From Mucilaginibacter sp. UBA5151 (GTDB taxonomy: Bacteria > Bacteroidota > Bacteroidia > Sphingobacteriales > Sphingobacteriaceae), in contig DHXR01000047.1 of NCBI GenBank assembly GCA_002413785.1, positions 61,172 to 125,171 on the forward strand: DNA of 64,000 nt. Direction: 5' to 3'. Below, piece after piece: positions 24,015 through 31,823 of this stretch. Position numbers and translations under genes: made by a program. Numbering within the stretch: the stretch's first letter is position 1; every line of letters starts with the position of its first letter. The notes beneath the pieces are model-generated. The model ran no database searches. It had not been told where the DNA came from and saw only the letters and a program-made list of their open reading frames with translations.

Positions 24015-27000
24015 ATGAACCGATTTATAAAAAATATTCTTTCTTTCGCGCTAAAAAACAGGTTTTTCATATTCTTTGTGACTGCCCTGCTGGCTGTTGC
24101 CGGTTATATTAGCTTTAAGACTATCAGCATTGATGCTTTCCCGGATGTTACCAATACCTCTGTAATTATTATTACCCAATGGCCGGGAAGAAGCGCTGAA
24201 GAGGTGGAAAAATTTGTTACCCGGCCTATTGAGCTCGCCATGAACCCGGCGGAAAAAAAGGTGGCAGTAAGGTCATCATCCCTGTTCGGCCTTTCGGTAG
24301 TTACCATAACCTTTGATGACGATGTGGATTATGCATTTGCGCGCTTACAGGTAAACAACCACATTGGCGAGGCAAATTTGCCCGATGGGGTGAACCCTTC
24401 CATCGAGCCGCCTTATGGCCCGACGGGAGAAATTTACAGGTTTACGTTAACAAGCGACAAAAGGTCCGCCCGTGAATTAACGACCATTGAGAACTGGGTT
24501 GTTGACCGCGAGATCCACGCCGTACCCGGAGTGGCCGATCTGAATAGTTTCGGCGGTGAGGTGAAAACGTACCAGATCACTGTTGACCCTGAGAAAGCCG
24601 TGCAATATAATGTTACACCGTTGCAGCTGTATGATGCAGTATCAAAAAGCAACGTTAACGTGGGCGGCGACGTTATTGAACAGGCTGGTCAGGCTTATGT
24701 TGTCAGGGGTATCGGTTTACTTAATGATATCGGTGAGATAAAAAATATAGTTATTAAAAATGTTAAGGGTACGCCTATTTACGTGAAAACGATAGCGGCG
24801 GTAACAGAGTCGGCATTACCCCGACTTGGGCAGGTGGGCCGCGACCGGGACCCCGATGTGGTTGAAGGTATAGTGGTTATGCGGAAGGGGGAGAACCCAA
24901 GCGTGGTAATAAAAAACCTGAAATTAAAGATCAATGAGCTTAATAATAAAATATTACCCGATGATGTTAAGATAAAAACGTTTTATGACCGCGAAGACCT
25001 TGTAAATTTTGCGACCCATACGGTGCTGCATAATATGGCTGAGGGTATAATCTTCGTAACCGTTCTCGTATTCCTTTTTATGGCCGACTGGCGGACCACG
25101 CTCATTGTATCCCTTATTATTCCGCTGTCATTGTTGTTTGCCTTTATTTGTTTAAAGTTAAAAGGGATGTCGGCCAATCTTTTATCCATGGGCGCCATTG
25201 ACTTCGGTATTATTATCGACGGTGCGGTAGTGATGGTGGAAGGGATTTTTGTGGTACTCGATCACCGCGCCAAAGAAGTGGGGATGGCAAACTATAATCG
25301 GCTCAGCAAACTGGGGATGATTAAAAAGGCCTGCATGGTGAATGGTAAAGGCATATTTTTCGCCAAACTGATTATTATTACCGGCTTACTGCCCATTTTT
25401 AGTTTCGAGAAAGTTGAAGGTAAAATGTTCTCGCCGCTGGCGTGGACGCTGGGTTTCGCCTTATTGGGCGCTGTTATCTTAACATTTACGTTCGTTCCGG
25501 CTTTGGCCAGCGTATTGCTGAATAAGAATGTCAAAGAAAAGCACAATATTTTTGTTGAATTTATTACCCGTAATGCCATGCGGTTTTACTCTGTATGCTT
25601 TAAGGGCCGAAAATTAGTTTTCCCGCTTGCCATCGCTGCACTGGCTGTCAGTTTGTTTTGTTTTACGTTTTTAGGAACAGAGTTTTTGCCTGAGCTGAAC
25701 GAGGGGGCAATTTATGTACGCGCCACCGGCCCTTTAAGCATCTCATTAAATGAATCGGTTAAACTGGCCAATGAAATGCGTAAGGTCTTCCTCGGTTTTG
25801 ATGAAGTAAAACAGGTAATGTCCCAAACCGGGCGGCCAAATAATGGCACCGACGCCACCGGTTTCTACAACATTGAGTTCCATGTGGATATTTACCCGCA
25901 GGACCAGTGGAAAGGAGGAGAAACCAAAGAAGAGCTGATTGCCAGGATGCAGGAAAAATTAAAGTACATCCCGGGTATTGACCTTAACTTTTCTCAGCCG
26001 ATATCTGATAATGTGGAGGAGGCTGTATCGGGGGTTAAGGGCTCCATTGTTGTAAAACTGTTTGGGGACGATTATAAGTTTATTGAAAAAAAGAATCAGA
26101 CGATAGATTCAATTTTGAAAGGTGTTAAAGGTATTGAAGACCTCGGTATTATGCACAATATGGGGCAGCCGGAATTACAGATTGACCTTAACCAGCAAAA
26201 AATGGCCCAATATGGCGTAACAGCAAATGATGCAAATGCTGTAATAGAGATGGCCATTGGCGGTAAAGCTGCAACCCAGATTTACGAAAACGAAAAGAAA
26301 TTCGACCTCCGGATACGTTATCCCGAAAACTTCAGGAACAACCAGGAGGCCATAGGCGACTTGCGGGTACCAACTTTGAATAACAATACGGTACCGTTGC
26401 GCGAAATTTCCAGCATTCAAAGAATTACAGGGATAAGCATGATCTATCGCGATGATAATATGCGTTATGGGGCCATCAAATTTTCAATCCGCGGCAGGGA
26501 TATGGGCAGTACAATAAAAGAAGCACAGGATAAAGTGGATGCACAAATAAAACTGCCCAAAGGGTACTCCCTTCAATGGGCCGGCGATTTTGAAAACCAG
26601 CAGCGTGCAACTAAAAGGCTTAGCCAGGTGGTGCCCATCAGCTTACTGATCATATTCTTTATATTATTCATCCTGTTTGGGAATTTCAGAGATTCGCTGC
26701 TGGTACTTAATAATGTGCCTTTTGCTATCATGGGCGGAATATTAGCACTATTGATAACGGGAGTTAATTTTAATATTTCCGCAGGTATTGGCTTTATCGC
26801 CTTGTTTGGCATTTGTGTACAAAACGGCGTGATACTGATCACCAAGTTTAAGAGCAACATCATGGAATTAAAGCACCATACGGCCTGGACATCATTTGCT
26901 GTTGCTATAAAAGCGGGGGTTGAAGACCGTTTACGCCCGGTAGTAATGACGGCGATGATGGCGGCTATCGGTTTATTGCCTGCTGCATTATCGCATGGAA

Positions 27001-27146
27001 TTGGCTCCGAAGCATCAAGGCCATTGGCAATTGTTGTAATCGGCGGCCTGATCACCAATACGGTATTTAACCTTTTTGTTTTCCCGATTGTATTTTTCTG
27101 GTCGTACCGCAAACGTGTTGAAAGCGGTATAGTGAGCAGGATATAA
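24015..27146 (+). CDS. CusA/CzcA-type heavy-metal efflux RND transporter
   Basis: A 1043-residue inner-membrane proton-antiport pump with the RND layout: TM1, a large porter domain, TM2-7, a second porter domain and TM8-12. Typical segments are ITQWPGRSAEEVEKFVTRPIE near the N-terminus and the TM4 stretch DFGIIIDGAVVMVEG, whose acidic residue is a proton-relay position characteristic of the HME (heavy-metal) subfamily. The late segment VEDRLRPVVMTAMMAAIGLLP also fits. The ATG at 24015 (MNRFIKNILSF) starts at the first helix; the frame is open upstream only by overlap with the adaptor gene. The metal exported is not determined. Confidence 0.93.
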   Translation: MNRFIKNILSFALKNRFFIFFVTALLAVAGYISFKTISIDAFPDVTNTSVIIITQWPGRSAEEVEKFVTRPIELAMNPAEKKVAVRSSSLFGLSVVTITFDDDVDYAFARLQVNNHIGEANLPDGVNPSIEPPYGPTGEIYRFTLTSDKRSARELTTIENWVVDREIHAVPGVADLNSFGGEVKTYQITVDPEKAVQYNVTPLQLYDAVSKSNVNVGGDVIEQAGQAYVVRGIGLLNDIGEIKNIVIKNVKGTPIYVKTIAAVTESALPRLGQVGRDRDPDVVEGIVVMRKGENPSVVIKNLKLKINELNNKILPDDVKIKTFYDREDLVNFATHTVLHNMAEGIIFVTVLVFLFMADWRTTLIVSLIIPLSLLFAFICLKLKGMSANLLSMGAIDFGIIIDGAVVMVEGIFVVLDHRAKEVGMANYNRLSKLGMIKKACMVNGKGIFFAKLIIITGLLPIFSFEKVEGKMFSPLAWTLGFALLGAVILTFTFVPALASVLLNKNVKEKHNIFVEFITRNAMRFYSVCFKGRKLVFPLAIAALAVSLFCFTFLGTEFLPELNEGAIYVRATGPLSISLNESVKLANEMRKVFLGFDEVKQVMSQTGRPNNGTDATGFYNIEFHVDIYPQDQWKGGETKEELIARMQEKLKYIPGIDLNFSQPISDNVEEAVSGVKGSIVVKLFGDDYKFIEKKNQTIDSILKGVKGIEDLGIMHNMGQPELQIDLNQQKMAQYGVTANDANAVIEMAIGGKAATQIYENEKKFDLRIRYPENFRNNQEAIGDLRVPTLNNNTVPLREISSIQRITGISMIYRDDNMRYGAIKFSIRGRDMGSTIKEAQDKVDAQIKLPKGYSLQWAGDFENQQRATKRLSQVVPISLLIIFFILFILFGNFRDSLLVLNNVPFAIMGGILALLITGVNFNISAGIGFIALFGICVQNGVILITKFKSNIMELKHHTAWTSFAVAIKAGVEDRLRPVVMTAMMAAIGLLPAALSHGIGSEASRPLAIVVIGGLITNTVFNLFVFPIVFFWSYRKRVESGIVSRI

Positions 27147-27178
27147 TCCACCTGGCTAATAGCTTTAATGTGATATTC

Positions 27179-27230
27179 CTTTGTTGAGGCAGGTGCAGAT
27201 AAGCTGCACCTGCCTCAACAAAGTTTTTTT
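27179..27230 (+). terminator. Very strong intrinsic terminator after the efflux operon
   Basis: A perfect 20-bp stem (27179-27198 with 27204-27223) and a 5-base loop are followed by seven T residues. An outer, less perfect inverted repeat (GTGATATTCCTT with AAGGAAATAAATATCAC, about 27170-27249) surrounds it. Confidence 0.93.
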
Positions 27231-27282
27231 CAAGGAAATAAATATCACGGTACATCAAAGGATATTCTTTCCGGGGTTCTGC

Positions 27283-27357
27283 TCACTCCGCCCTCAAACT
27301 ATCCACCGGATTGGCCATCGCCGGCAAAATATTTAACTTGTTTAAAGTATCCCCACC
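27283..27357 (-). pseudogene. 3' tail of an FtsX/MacB-type ABC permease
   Basis: The minus strand encodes a frame ending LNILPAMANPVDSLRAE followed by TGA. The closing NP-V-x-SLR-x-E is the characteristic C-terminus of MacB-like FtsX permeases in Sphingobacteriaceae. Only about 24 codons remain before the frame runs into the inverted-repeat element at 27368. Confidence 0.6.
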
Positions 27358-27367
27358 TAAATAATTT

Positions 27368-27723
27368 GGCTCTATGACGGTTTGTATGGGTAAGCGTTTA
27401 ATAATAGAGCCTTCGGCTCGAAATATTTTGTAGCAACGGGTTTTAACCCGTTGTTACATGAAGCCCAATAGTAAGAGTGCCATAGGCACGATCCATTTTT
27501 AATCGCTATTAGTTGTCGTATTAATATGGGTCGAACCTATGGTTCTTTATCTTTTCCTCCTGGCGTTTTCAACGGATTAAAATCCGTTGCTATAATATTT
27601 ATCGAGGCTATGCCTCTGTTGGGCCTGAAAACACACATTTTATCATCATAATAACAATGTTTTCTATGGATTCCCGATAGCTATCGGGATGAATTGCTTA
27701 CCCATACAAAGCGTTATAGAGCC
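27368..27723. mobile_element. MITE-like palindromic element with 28-bp terminal inverted repeats
   Basis: The termini 27368-27395 and 27696-27723 are inverted copies matching at 26 of 28 bases (GGCTCTATRACGSTTTGTAT then GGGTAAGC). Inside, a GAGCC..GGCTC / GCAACGGG..CCCGTTG module (about 27407-27453) is mirrored by 27564-27617, so most of the 356 bp folds on itself. A CCCGATAGCTATCGGG palindrome (about 27672-27688) is nested in the right arm. It has no reading frame of its own. One end lies inside the last codons of a VapC gene, the other abuts a permease tail. Confidence 0.7.
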
Positions 27724-27906
27724 AATAATTTGAATTAACGGCAAATACAATTTAAACTTAACGTCTGTGGTAATAATGGTAAGGCTTTCCTGTTTAGCAA
27801 TTGCAATTAAAAAGCGGTCGAAAGGGTCTTTGTGTTCCTGCTGCAATGGTAAATGCTGGTACGAAAATATATGTTCATTCTTTAATGGCAGCAGCTCAAG
27901 TCCATT
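27664..27906 (-). pseudogene. C-terminal half of a VapC (PIN-domain) toxin, broken at both ends
   Basis: The minus strand reads GLELLPLKNEHIF and then QQEHKDPFDRFLIAIA and LTIITTDVKFKLY, which is the second half of a PIN-domain ribonuclease (the HxDPFDRxLIA and TxD elements). The first 80 or so residues, with the first catalytic Asp, are missing: the homology begins directly at the antitoxin stop codon. At the other end the frame leaves VapC at the inverted-repeat element (27723) and picks up about 19 foreign codons before a stop. The toxin is almost certainly inactive. Confidence 0.8.
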
Positions 27907-27907
27907 T

Positions 27908-28123
27908 CTACATATAATCTTTTAAATCATCCAAGGGCTCATTAAAGTCATCCGGGATGATCACCTTTCCTTCCAGACCGCCTAATTTTCTTTTTGAAGG
28001 TCGATTTTCTGCTCTTTCCTGAGTAAGAAATGTTACCATAACCTCGGTCTTGGTTTTTACCGGCGGAATTTCTTCAAGGACGATTTGTCCGTGATCATAA
28101 TATCCTTTTATAGTGGTAAGCAT
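27908..28123 (-). CDS. VapB-type antitoxin (DUF2281-like)
   Basis: A 71-residue protein with the N-terminal AbrB/DUF2281-like strand pattern MLTTIKGYYDHGQIVLEEIPP and the acidic tail IIPDDFNEPLDDLKDYM that normally neutralises a PIN toxin. It is intact and starts at ATG 28123, but its toxin partner immediately downstream has lost its N-terminal half. It is therefore a solitary antitoxin, possibly retained as a repressor or as protection against homologous toxins. Confidence 0.75.
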   Translation of the reverse strand: MLTTIKGYYDHGQIVLEEIPPVKTKTEVMVTFLTQERAENRPSKRKLGGLEGKVIIPDDFNEPLDDLKDYM

Positions 28124-28197
28124 GATTTAATTTTTATTTGTTACAGTAAATATAATTAAAACGCTACTTTTTTTACCGGGTATATGAAGACGGCCTC

Positions 28198-28230
28198 AGC
28201 TTTGACAACTTTTTAAAAGTTGTCAAAGCT
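28198..28230. repeat. 33-nt perfect palindrome (16+1+16)
   Basis: AGCTTTGACAACTTTT, one central T, then the exact reverse complement. It sits at the truncation point of a Vat-like acetyltransferase. A palindrome of identical geometry and a similar core (AACTTTT versus AAGTTTT) but different arms is at 42777-42809. Confidence 0.85.
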
Positions 28231-28363
28231 AAATTACTTCAAAATCATCATAATAAGTATAATCACCAACAATAATATTAGGATTGGTGATGATGTTCTT
28301 TAAAAAGCAAAGCCGGGTGTAATTTGGAAGGGGAAATTTAAGGTCTTTATCCGGGGCGGCCAT
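28229..28363 (-). pseudogene. Truncated Vat/CatB-like xenobiotic acetyltransferase
   Basis: The 44-codon minus-strand frame MAAPDKDLKFPLPNYTR then LKNIITNPNIIVGDYTYYDD matches the N-terminus of hexapeptide xenobiotic acetyltransferases (streptogramin/chloramphenicol type; NPNIxVGDYTYYDD is diagnostic). It ends abruptly at FEVI where a 33-nt palindrome begins and supplies part of the TAG stop. No later part of the gene is found downstream. A TATATTTG promoter box remains upstream. It is a decayed gene, not a functional resistance determinant. Confidence 0.8.
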
Positions 28364-28404
28364 TGGTATCAGGGTTGAATTTTTAAAAGAAAATTGCGTT
28401 AATG

Positions 28405-28412
28405 CAAATATA
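28405..28412 (-). promoter_or_regulatory. TATATTTG -7 box of the decayed acetyltransferase
   Basis: The minus-strand octamer fits TAnnTTTG and lies about 42 bases upstream of the truncated gene's ATG. Confidence 0.45.
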
Positions 28413-28548
28413 TCAATTTTGAATTATTCCTGTTTGAAATACGGGCGGAACCTTAAAATGCACAAACTTATATCATATAAAAACCTTTCAGCTTTCGCCT
28501 TTATCCTTTCACCTAAAACTTCGTCTTTCACCTTTCACCTCAAAAACG

Positions 28549-28556
28549 TACTTTTG
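28549..28556 (+). promoter_or_regulatory. TACTTTTG -7 box for aspS
   Basis: An exact TAnnTTTG match, 21 bases before the aspS ATG. It is preceded (28490-28545) by a pyrimidine-rich run of CTTTCACCT words. Confidence 0.6.
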
Positions 28557-28577
28557 CGAACTTTATAAATCAGTACC

Positions 28578-30323
28578 ATGCTAAGAACACATACCTGCGG
28601 CGAATTAAATATCAGCCATTTAGGCGAAACAGTCACTTTATGCGGCTGGGTGCAAAAATCACGCGACCTGGGCGGAACTACCTTTATTGATGTACGCGAC
28701 CGTTATGGTTTAACCCAATTGGTTTTTAATACCGATTCCCATGCCTCCCTGCGGGAAACCAGCAGGCAGCTCGGGCGCGAATTTGTAATCAAAGTGAGCG
28801 GCACTGTAATTGAACGTACCAGCAAGAATGCAAAGATGAAAACCGGCGAAATTGAGATCCTTGTTGAAGCTATTGAGGTGCTGAATACCTCAAAGATCCC
28901 TCCGTTTATGATAGAGGATGAGACCGACGGCGGGGAAGAATTGAGGGCTAAATACCGCTACCTGGATTTGCGCCGCAACCCGATCCGCAACAACCTGATG
29001 CTGCGCCATAAAATGGCTCAGGAAGTGCGCAAATATTTGGATGGCCGTGATTTTATTGAGGTGGAAACCCCCGTGCTGATAAAATCCACCCCTGAAGGCG
29101 CCCGCGATTTTGTGGTGCCAAGCCGGATGAACCCCGGTGAATTTTATGCCTTGCCGCAATCGCCGCAAACGTTTAAGCAATTACTGATGGTGAGCGGGTT
29201 CGACCGTTATTTCCAGATCGTTAAATGTTTCAGGGATGAAGATTTACGTGCCGACCGTCAACCGGAGTTTACGCAAATAGATTGTGAGATGGCCTTCATT
29301 ACCCAGGAAGATATTTTAAATATTTTCGAGGGATTAACGCATCACTTGTTTAAAACAGTAAAAGGTATAAACCTTGGCCCTGTTCCCCGCATGCAATATG
29401 CCGATGCCATGCGTTTGTATGGATCAGATAAACCGGATATCCGTTTTGGGATGCAGTTTGTGGAACTGAATGAAGTTGTTATGGGCAAAGGCTTCAGCAT
29501 TTTTGATAATGCCGAACTGGTGGCAGGCATCAATGCCAAAGGCTGCGCCGAATATACCCGCAAACAAATAGATGAGCTTACCGAATGGTTAAAACGTCCG
29601 CAAATTGGCGTTACCGGCATGATCTACTGCCGCTACAATACAGATGGCACGTTAAAATCATCGGTGGATAAATTTTACAACGAAGATGAACTGACCAACT
29701 GGGCTGCTGCTTTTGAAGCCCAGCCCGGCGATTTGATGCTGGTATTGGCCGGACAAGCAGATAAAGTCCGCAAGCAATTGAATGAACTCCGCCTTGAAAT
29801 GGGAACCCGTTTAGGCTTGCGCGATAAAAATACTTTTGCCCCTTTATGGGTGTTGGATTTCCCTTTACTGGAGTGGGACGAAGAAAGCGGCCGTTACCAT
29901 GCCATGCACCACCCGTTCACCTCGCCGAAACCTGAAGATATTGCCCTTTTGGACACAGCGCCGGGCGATGTTAGGGCAAATGCTTATGACCTGGTGATCA
30001 ACGGAACAGAAATCGGCGGCGGTTCCATCCGTATCCACGACCGTTCCCTGCAATCGCTCATGTTTAAGCATTTAGGATTTTCGCCGGAAGAAGCACAAAA
30101 ACAATTCGGCTTTTTGATGGACGCTTTTGAATACGGCGCGCCGCCACATGGTGGTATCGCCTTTGGTTTCGACAGGCTCGTATCTATTTTTGCCGGATTG
30201 GATTCTATCCGTGATGTGATCGCTTTCCCTAAAAATAATTCAGGCAGGGATGTTATGATCGATACGCCATCAACCATTGCCGATACGCAAATGAAGGAGT
30301 TGAAGATAAAAACGGTGTTGTAA
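28578..30323 (+). CDS. aspS: Aspartyl-tRNA synthetase
   Basis: A 581-residue class IIb synthetase of the bacterial type. The N-terminal OB-fold anticodon domain (CGWVQKSRDLGGTTFIDVRD) is followed by motif 2 (FRDEDLRADRQPEFTQID), the bacterial GAD insertion (about residues 280-420) and motif 3 (GIAFGFDRLVSIFAG). The length agrees with the family (about 580-590). Because the protein is the bacterial type with the GAD insert, it may be discriminating or not depending on the presence of AsnRS; this cannot be judged here. It is a single-gene transcript with its own promoter and a probable terminator. Confidence 0.97.
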   Translation: MLRTHTCGELNISHLGETVTLCGWVQKSRDLGGTTFIDVRDRYGLTQLVFNTDSHASLRETSRQLGREFVIKVSGTVIERTSKNAKMKTGEIEILVEAIEVLNTSKIPPFMIEDETDGGEELRAKYRYLDLRRNPIRNNLMLRHKMAQEVRKYLDGRDFIEVETPVLIKSTPEGARDFVVPSRMNPGEFYALPQSPQTFKQLLMVSGFDRYFQIVKCFRDEDLRADRQPEFTQIDCEMAFITQEDILNIFEGLTHHLFKTVKGINLGPVPRMQYADAMRLYGSDKPDIRFGMQFVELNEVVMGKGFSIFDNAELVAGINAKGCAEYTRKQIDELTEWLKRPQIGVTGMIYCRYNTDGTLKSSVDKFYNEDELTNWAAAFEAQPGDLMLVLAGQADKVRKQLNELRLEMGTRLGLRDKNTFAPLWVLDFPLLEWDEESGRYHAMHHPFTSPKPEDIALLDTAPGDVRANAYDLVINGTEIGGGSIRIHDRSLQSLMFKHLGFSPEEAQKQFGFLMDAFEYGAPPHGGIAFGFDRLVSIFAGLDSIRDVIAFPKNNSGRDVMIDTPSTIADTQMKELKIKTVL

Positions 30324-30369
30324 TCCCAAATCCCAGGCCTCCGGGGAACAGCATATCCCTGATTAATTG

Positions 30370-30425
30370 AAAACTTTTCGAATTTGCCGGCAAACACAGG
30401 GAAGTTCGAAAAGGTTTCTCCTTTT
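30370..30425 (+). terminator. Probable intrinsic terminator after aspS
   Basis: The stem AAACTTTTCGAA (30371-30382) pairs with TTCGAAAAGGTTT (30405-30417) with one bulge, followed by CTCCTTTTT. The loop is long (about 22 bases), so efficiency is uncertain. Confidence 0.5.
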
Positions 30426-30439
30426 TGTATCCATTGTAT

Positions 30440-31040
30440 TTTCTAACATTAGCGGCGGCTGTCATGCTGAAGGCTGACCAGGGCAAAACATGGAAAAAAT
30501 CACAATAACGTTGTTGCAAGTATATTGATAATCAACAACGTATAAACACGTCATTATAAGCGTGGGCTGTCATGGTGAGGCACTCGAATCATGTGCGCAA
30601 AGGCCCAACGCCAATGCATTAGCGCCAATGGCAAAGCGTTCAGGCCATCCCACATGGTTCGAGTGGCCTCACCATGACCCACTTTTTTGTCATTCACTAC
30701 TACCCACGACATATTCTAAAATTAGCGGCGGGTGTCATGGAGAGTCCCTTTTTTTCATCGTCGCCTTCCGAATTTTGAGAAATTTCATCACGCTAAATGA
30801 CGAGGTTTTATTTCATGGTGATGATTTACAATTCCTTCCACATCACAAAATCATTCATCCAGTATTCGCCGATGGGTATATCCCGCTGTCCGAAGTCTCT
30901 GACTTCGGATGCACTATGCCTGTAGTCTGCGACTACAGGAACAACAAAGCCAGCTTAATTTTTAACGTGGTCGCATCTGTATTTTAAAAAATCTTTGCGT
31001 CCTCTGTGAATTTCCCAGCGCTCTTTGTGTTAAAAAACTT
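30440..31040. repeat. Composite repeat cluster downstream of aspS
   Basis: This gene-free stretch holds several structured elements. Two direct repeats of about 28 bases around TTAGCGGCGG.TGTCATG lie near 30440 and 30714. A hairpin with about 33-base arms (30563-30596 and 30649-30681; GTCATGGTGAGGC and GCCTCACCATGAC) lies between them. Two small palindromes follow: GAAGTCTCTGACTTC (about 30892-30906) and GTAGTCTGCGACTAC (about 30922-30936). The plus-strand frame through it is repeat-derived and not called as a gene. Confidence 0.65.
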
Positions 31041-31078
31041 AACCACCGCTTTCGCCGAAAAGGCTTAAAGGCTGATGA

Positions 31079-31822
31079 TTAATGATTCTCTTCCTCGTCA
31101 ACTTTAAGTGCTGCGGATACGGTTTGCCCTACGCCAAAATACGCCTCCAACTCGTTTAAGGTTGATGAACCGGTGGCAATATCCTTAATAATCAGGCCTT
31201 TCTCCATCAACAGGATGCGGTCGCAAACATCGGTAATGTGGTTAAGGTCGTGACTGGAAACAAGCGTTGTTACCCCTTTGTTCTTATTCAGGTCCTTCAG
31301 CAGGCTTTTCAAACGAAACTGGGTGCTTGGGTCGATATTTGCGAAAGGCTCATCCAGCATCAGCAGTTCAGGGTTTTGCAATAGGCAGGAAGCCACGCCA
31401 ACTTTACATTGGTTACCTTTCGAGAGGTCGCGGATGTATTTGCCTTTCTTCAGGATCTCACCATTAAAAAAATCTGCCAACCCGGACAAAAAATCATCCA
31501 CATTTGCCGTGCTCTGCTGGTGCAGACCGCCGATAAAGTAAAAATATTCTTCGGGGGTAAGGTAGTCTATCAAAAAACCTTCATCAAGGTACGATGCCGT
31601 ATAGTTTTTCCAGTTTTCGTGCCCGGCAACCGCTTCGCCGTTTGATAAAACTTCCCCGCTTTCGGGCCTGATCAGATCAAGCATCATACGGAACAAGGTA
31701 GTTTTACCAGCCCCGTTATTGCCTACCAAACCAACACTTTCGCCCTTTTTTATTTCAAGGTGCGGCACATTTACAACGGTAACCCCGCTGTATATTTTTT
31801 TCAGGTTATTAATTACTATCAT
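31079..31822 (-). CDS. ABC transporter ATP-binding protein
   Basis: A 247-residue ATPase. Walker A is GNNGAGKTTLF, the signature loop is LSKGNQCKV (non-canonical compared with LSGGQ), Walker B is LLMLDEPF and the switch His is in VSSHDLNHI. It follows the DUF5687 permease with a one-base gap and must form a two-gene exporter with it. The short accessory C-terminus (ALKVDEEENH) is acidic. No substrate can be inferred. The LSKGN signature occurs in the ABC-2-type subgroup and does not by itself suggest inactivity. Confidence 0.92.
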   Translation of the reverse strand: MIVINNLKKIYSGVTVVNVPHLEIKKGESVGLVGNNGAGKTTLFRMMLDLIRPESGEVLSNGEAVAGHENWKNYTASYLDEGFLIDYLTPEEYFYFIGGLHQQSTANVDDFLSGLADFFNGEILKKGKYIRDLSKGNQCKVGVASCLLQNPELLMLDEPFANIDPSTQFRLKSLLKDLNKNKGVTTLVSSHDLNHITDVCDRILLMEKGLIIKDIATGSSTLNELEAYFGVGQTVSAALKVDEEENH

Positions 31823-31823
31823 C

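Noticed and set aside
30826..30939. Minus-strand frame ending RDIPIGEYWMNDFVMWKEL
   Set aside because: The tail looks protein-like and could be a gene relic, but the upstream part is a translation of the palindromes and I recognise no family; too weak for a feature.
30562..30987. Plus-strand frame of 141 codons downstream of aspS
   Set aside because: It runs through hairpins and small palindromes of the repeat cluster, is low in normal codon bias and has no recognisable domain.
31079..31822. Degenerate ABC ATPase because of LSKGN in place of LSGGQ
   Set aside because: Walker A, Walker B and the switch His are intact and the permease is intact, so inactivity is not supported.
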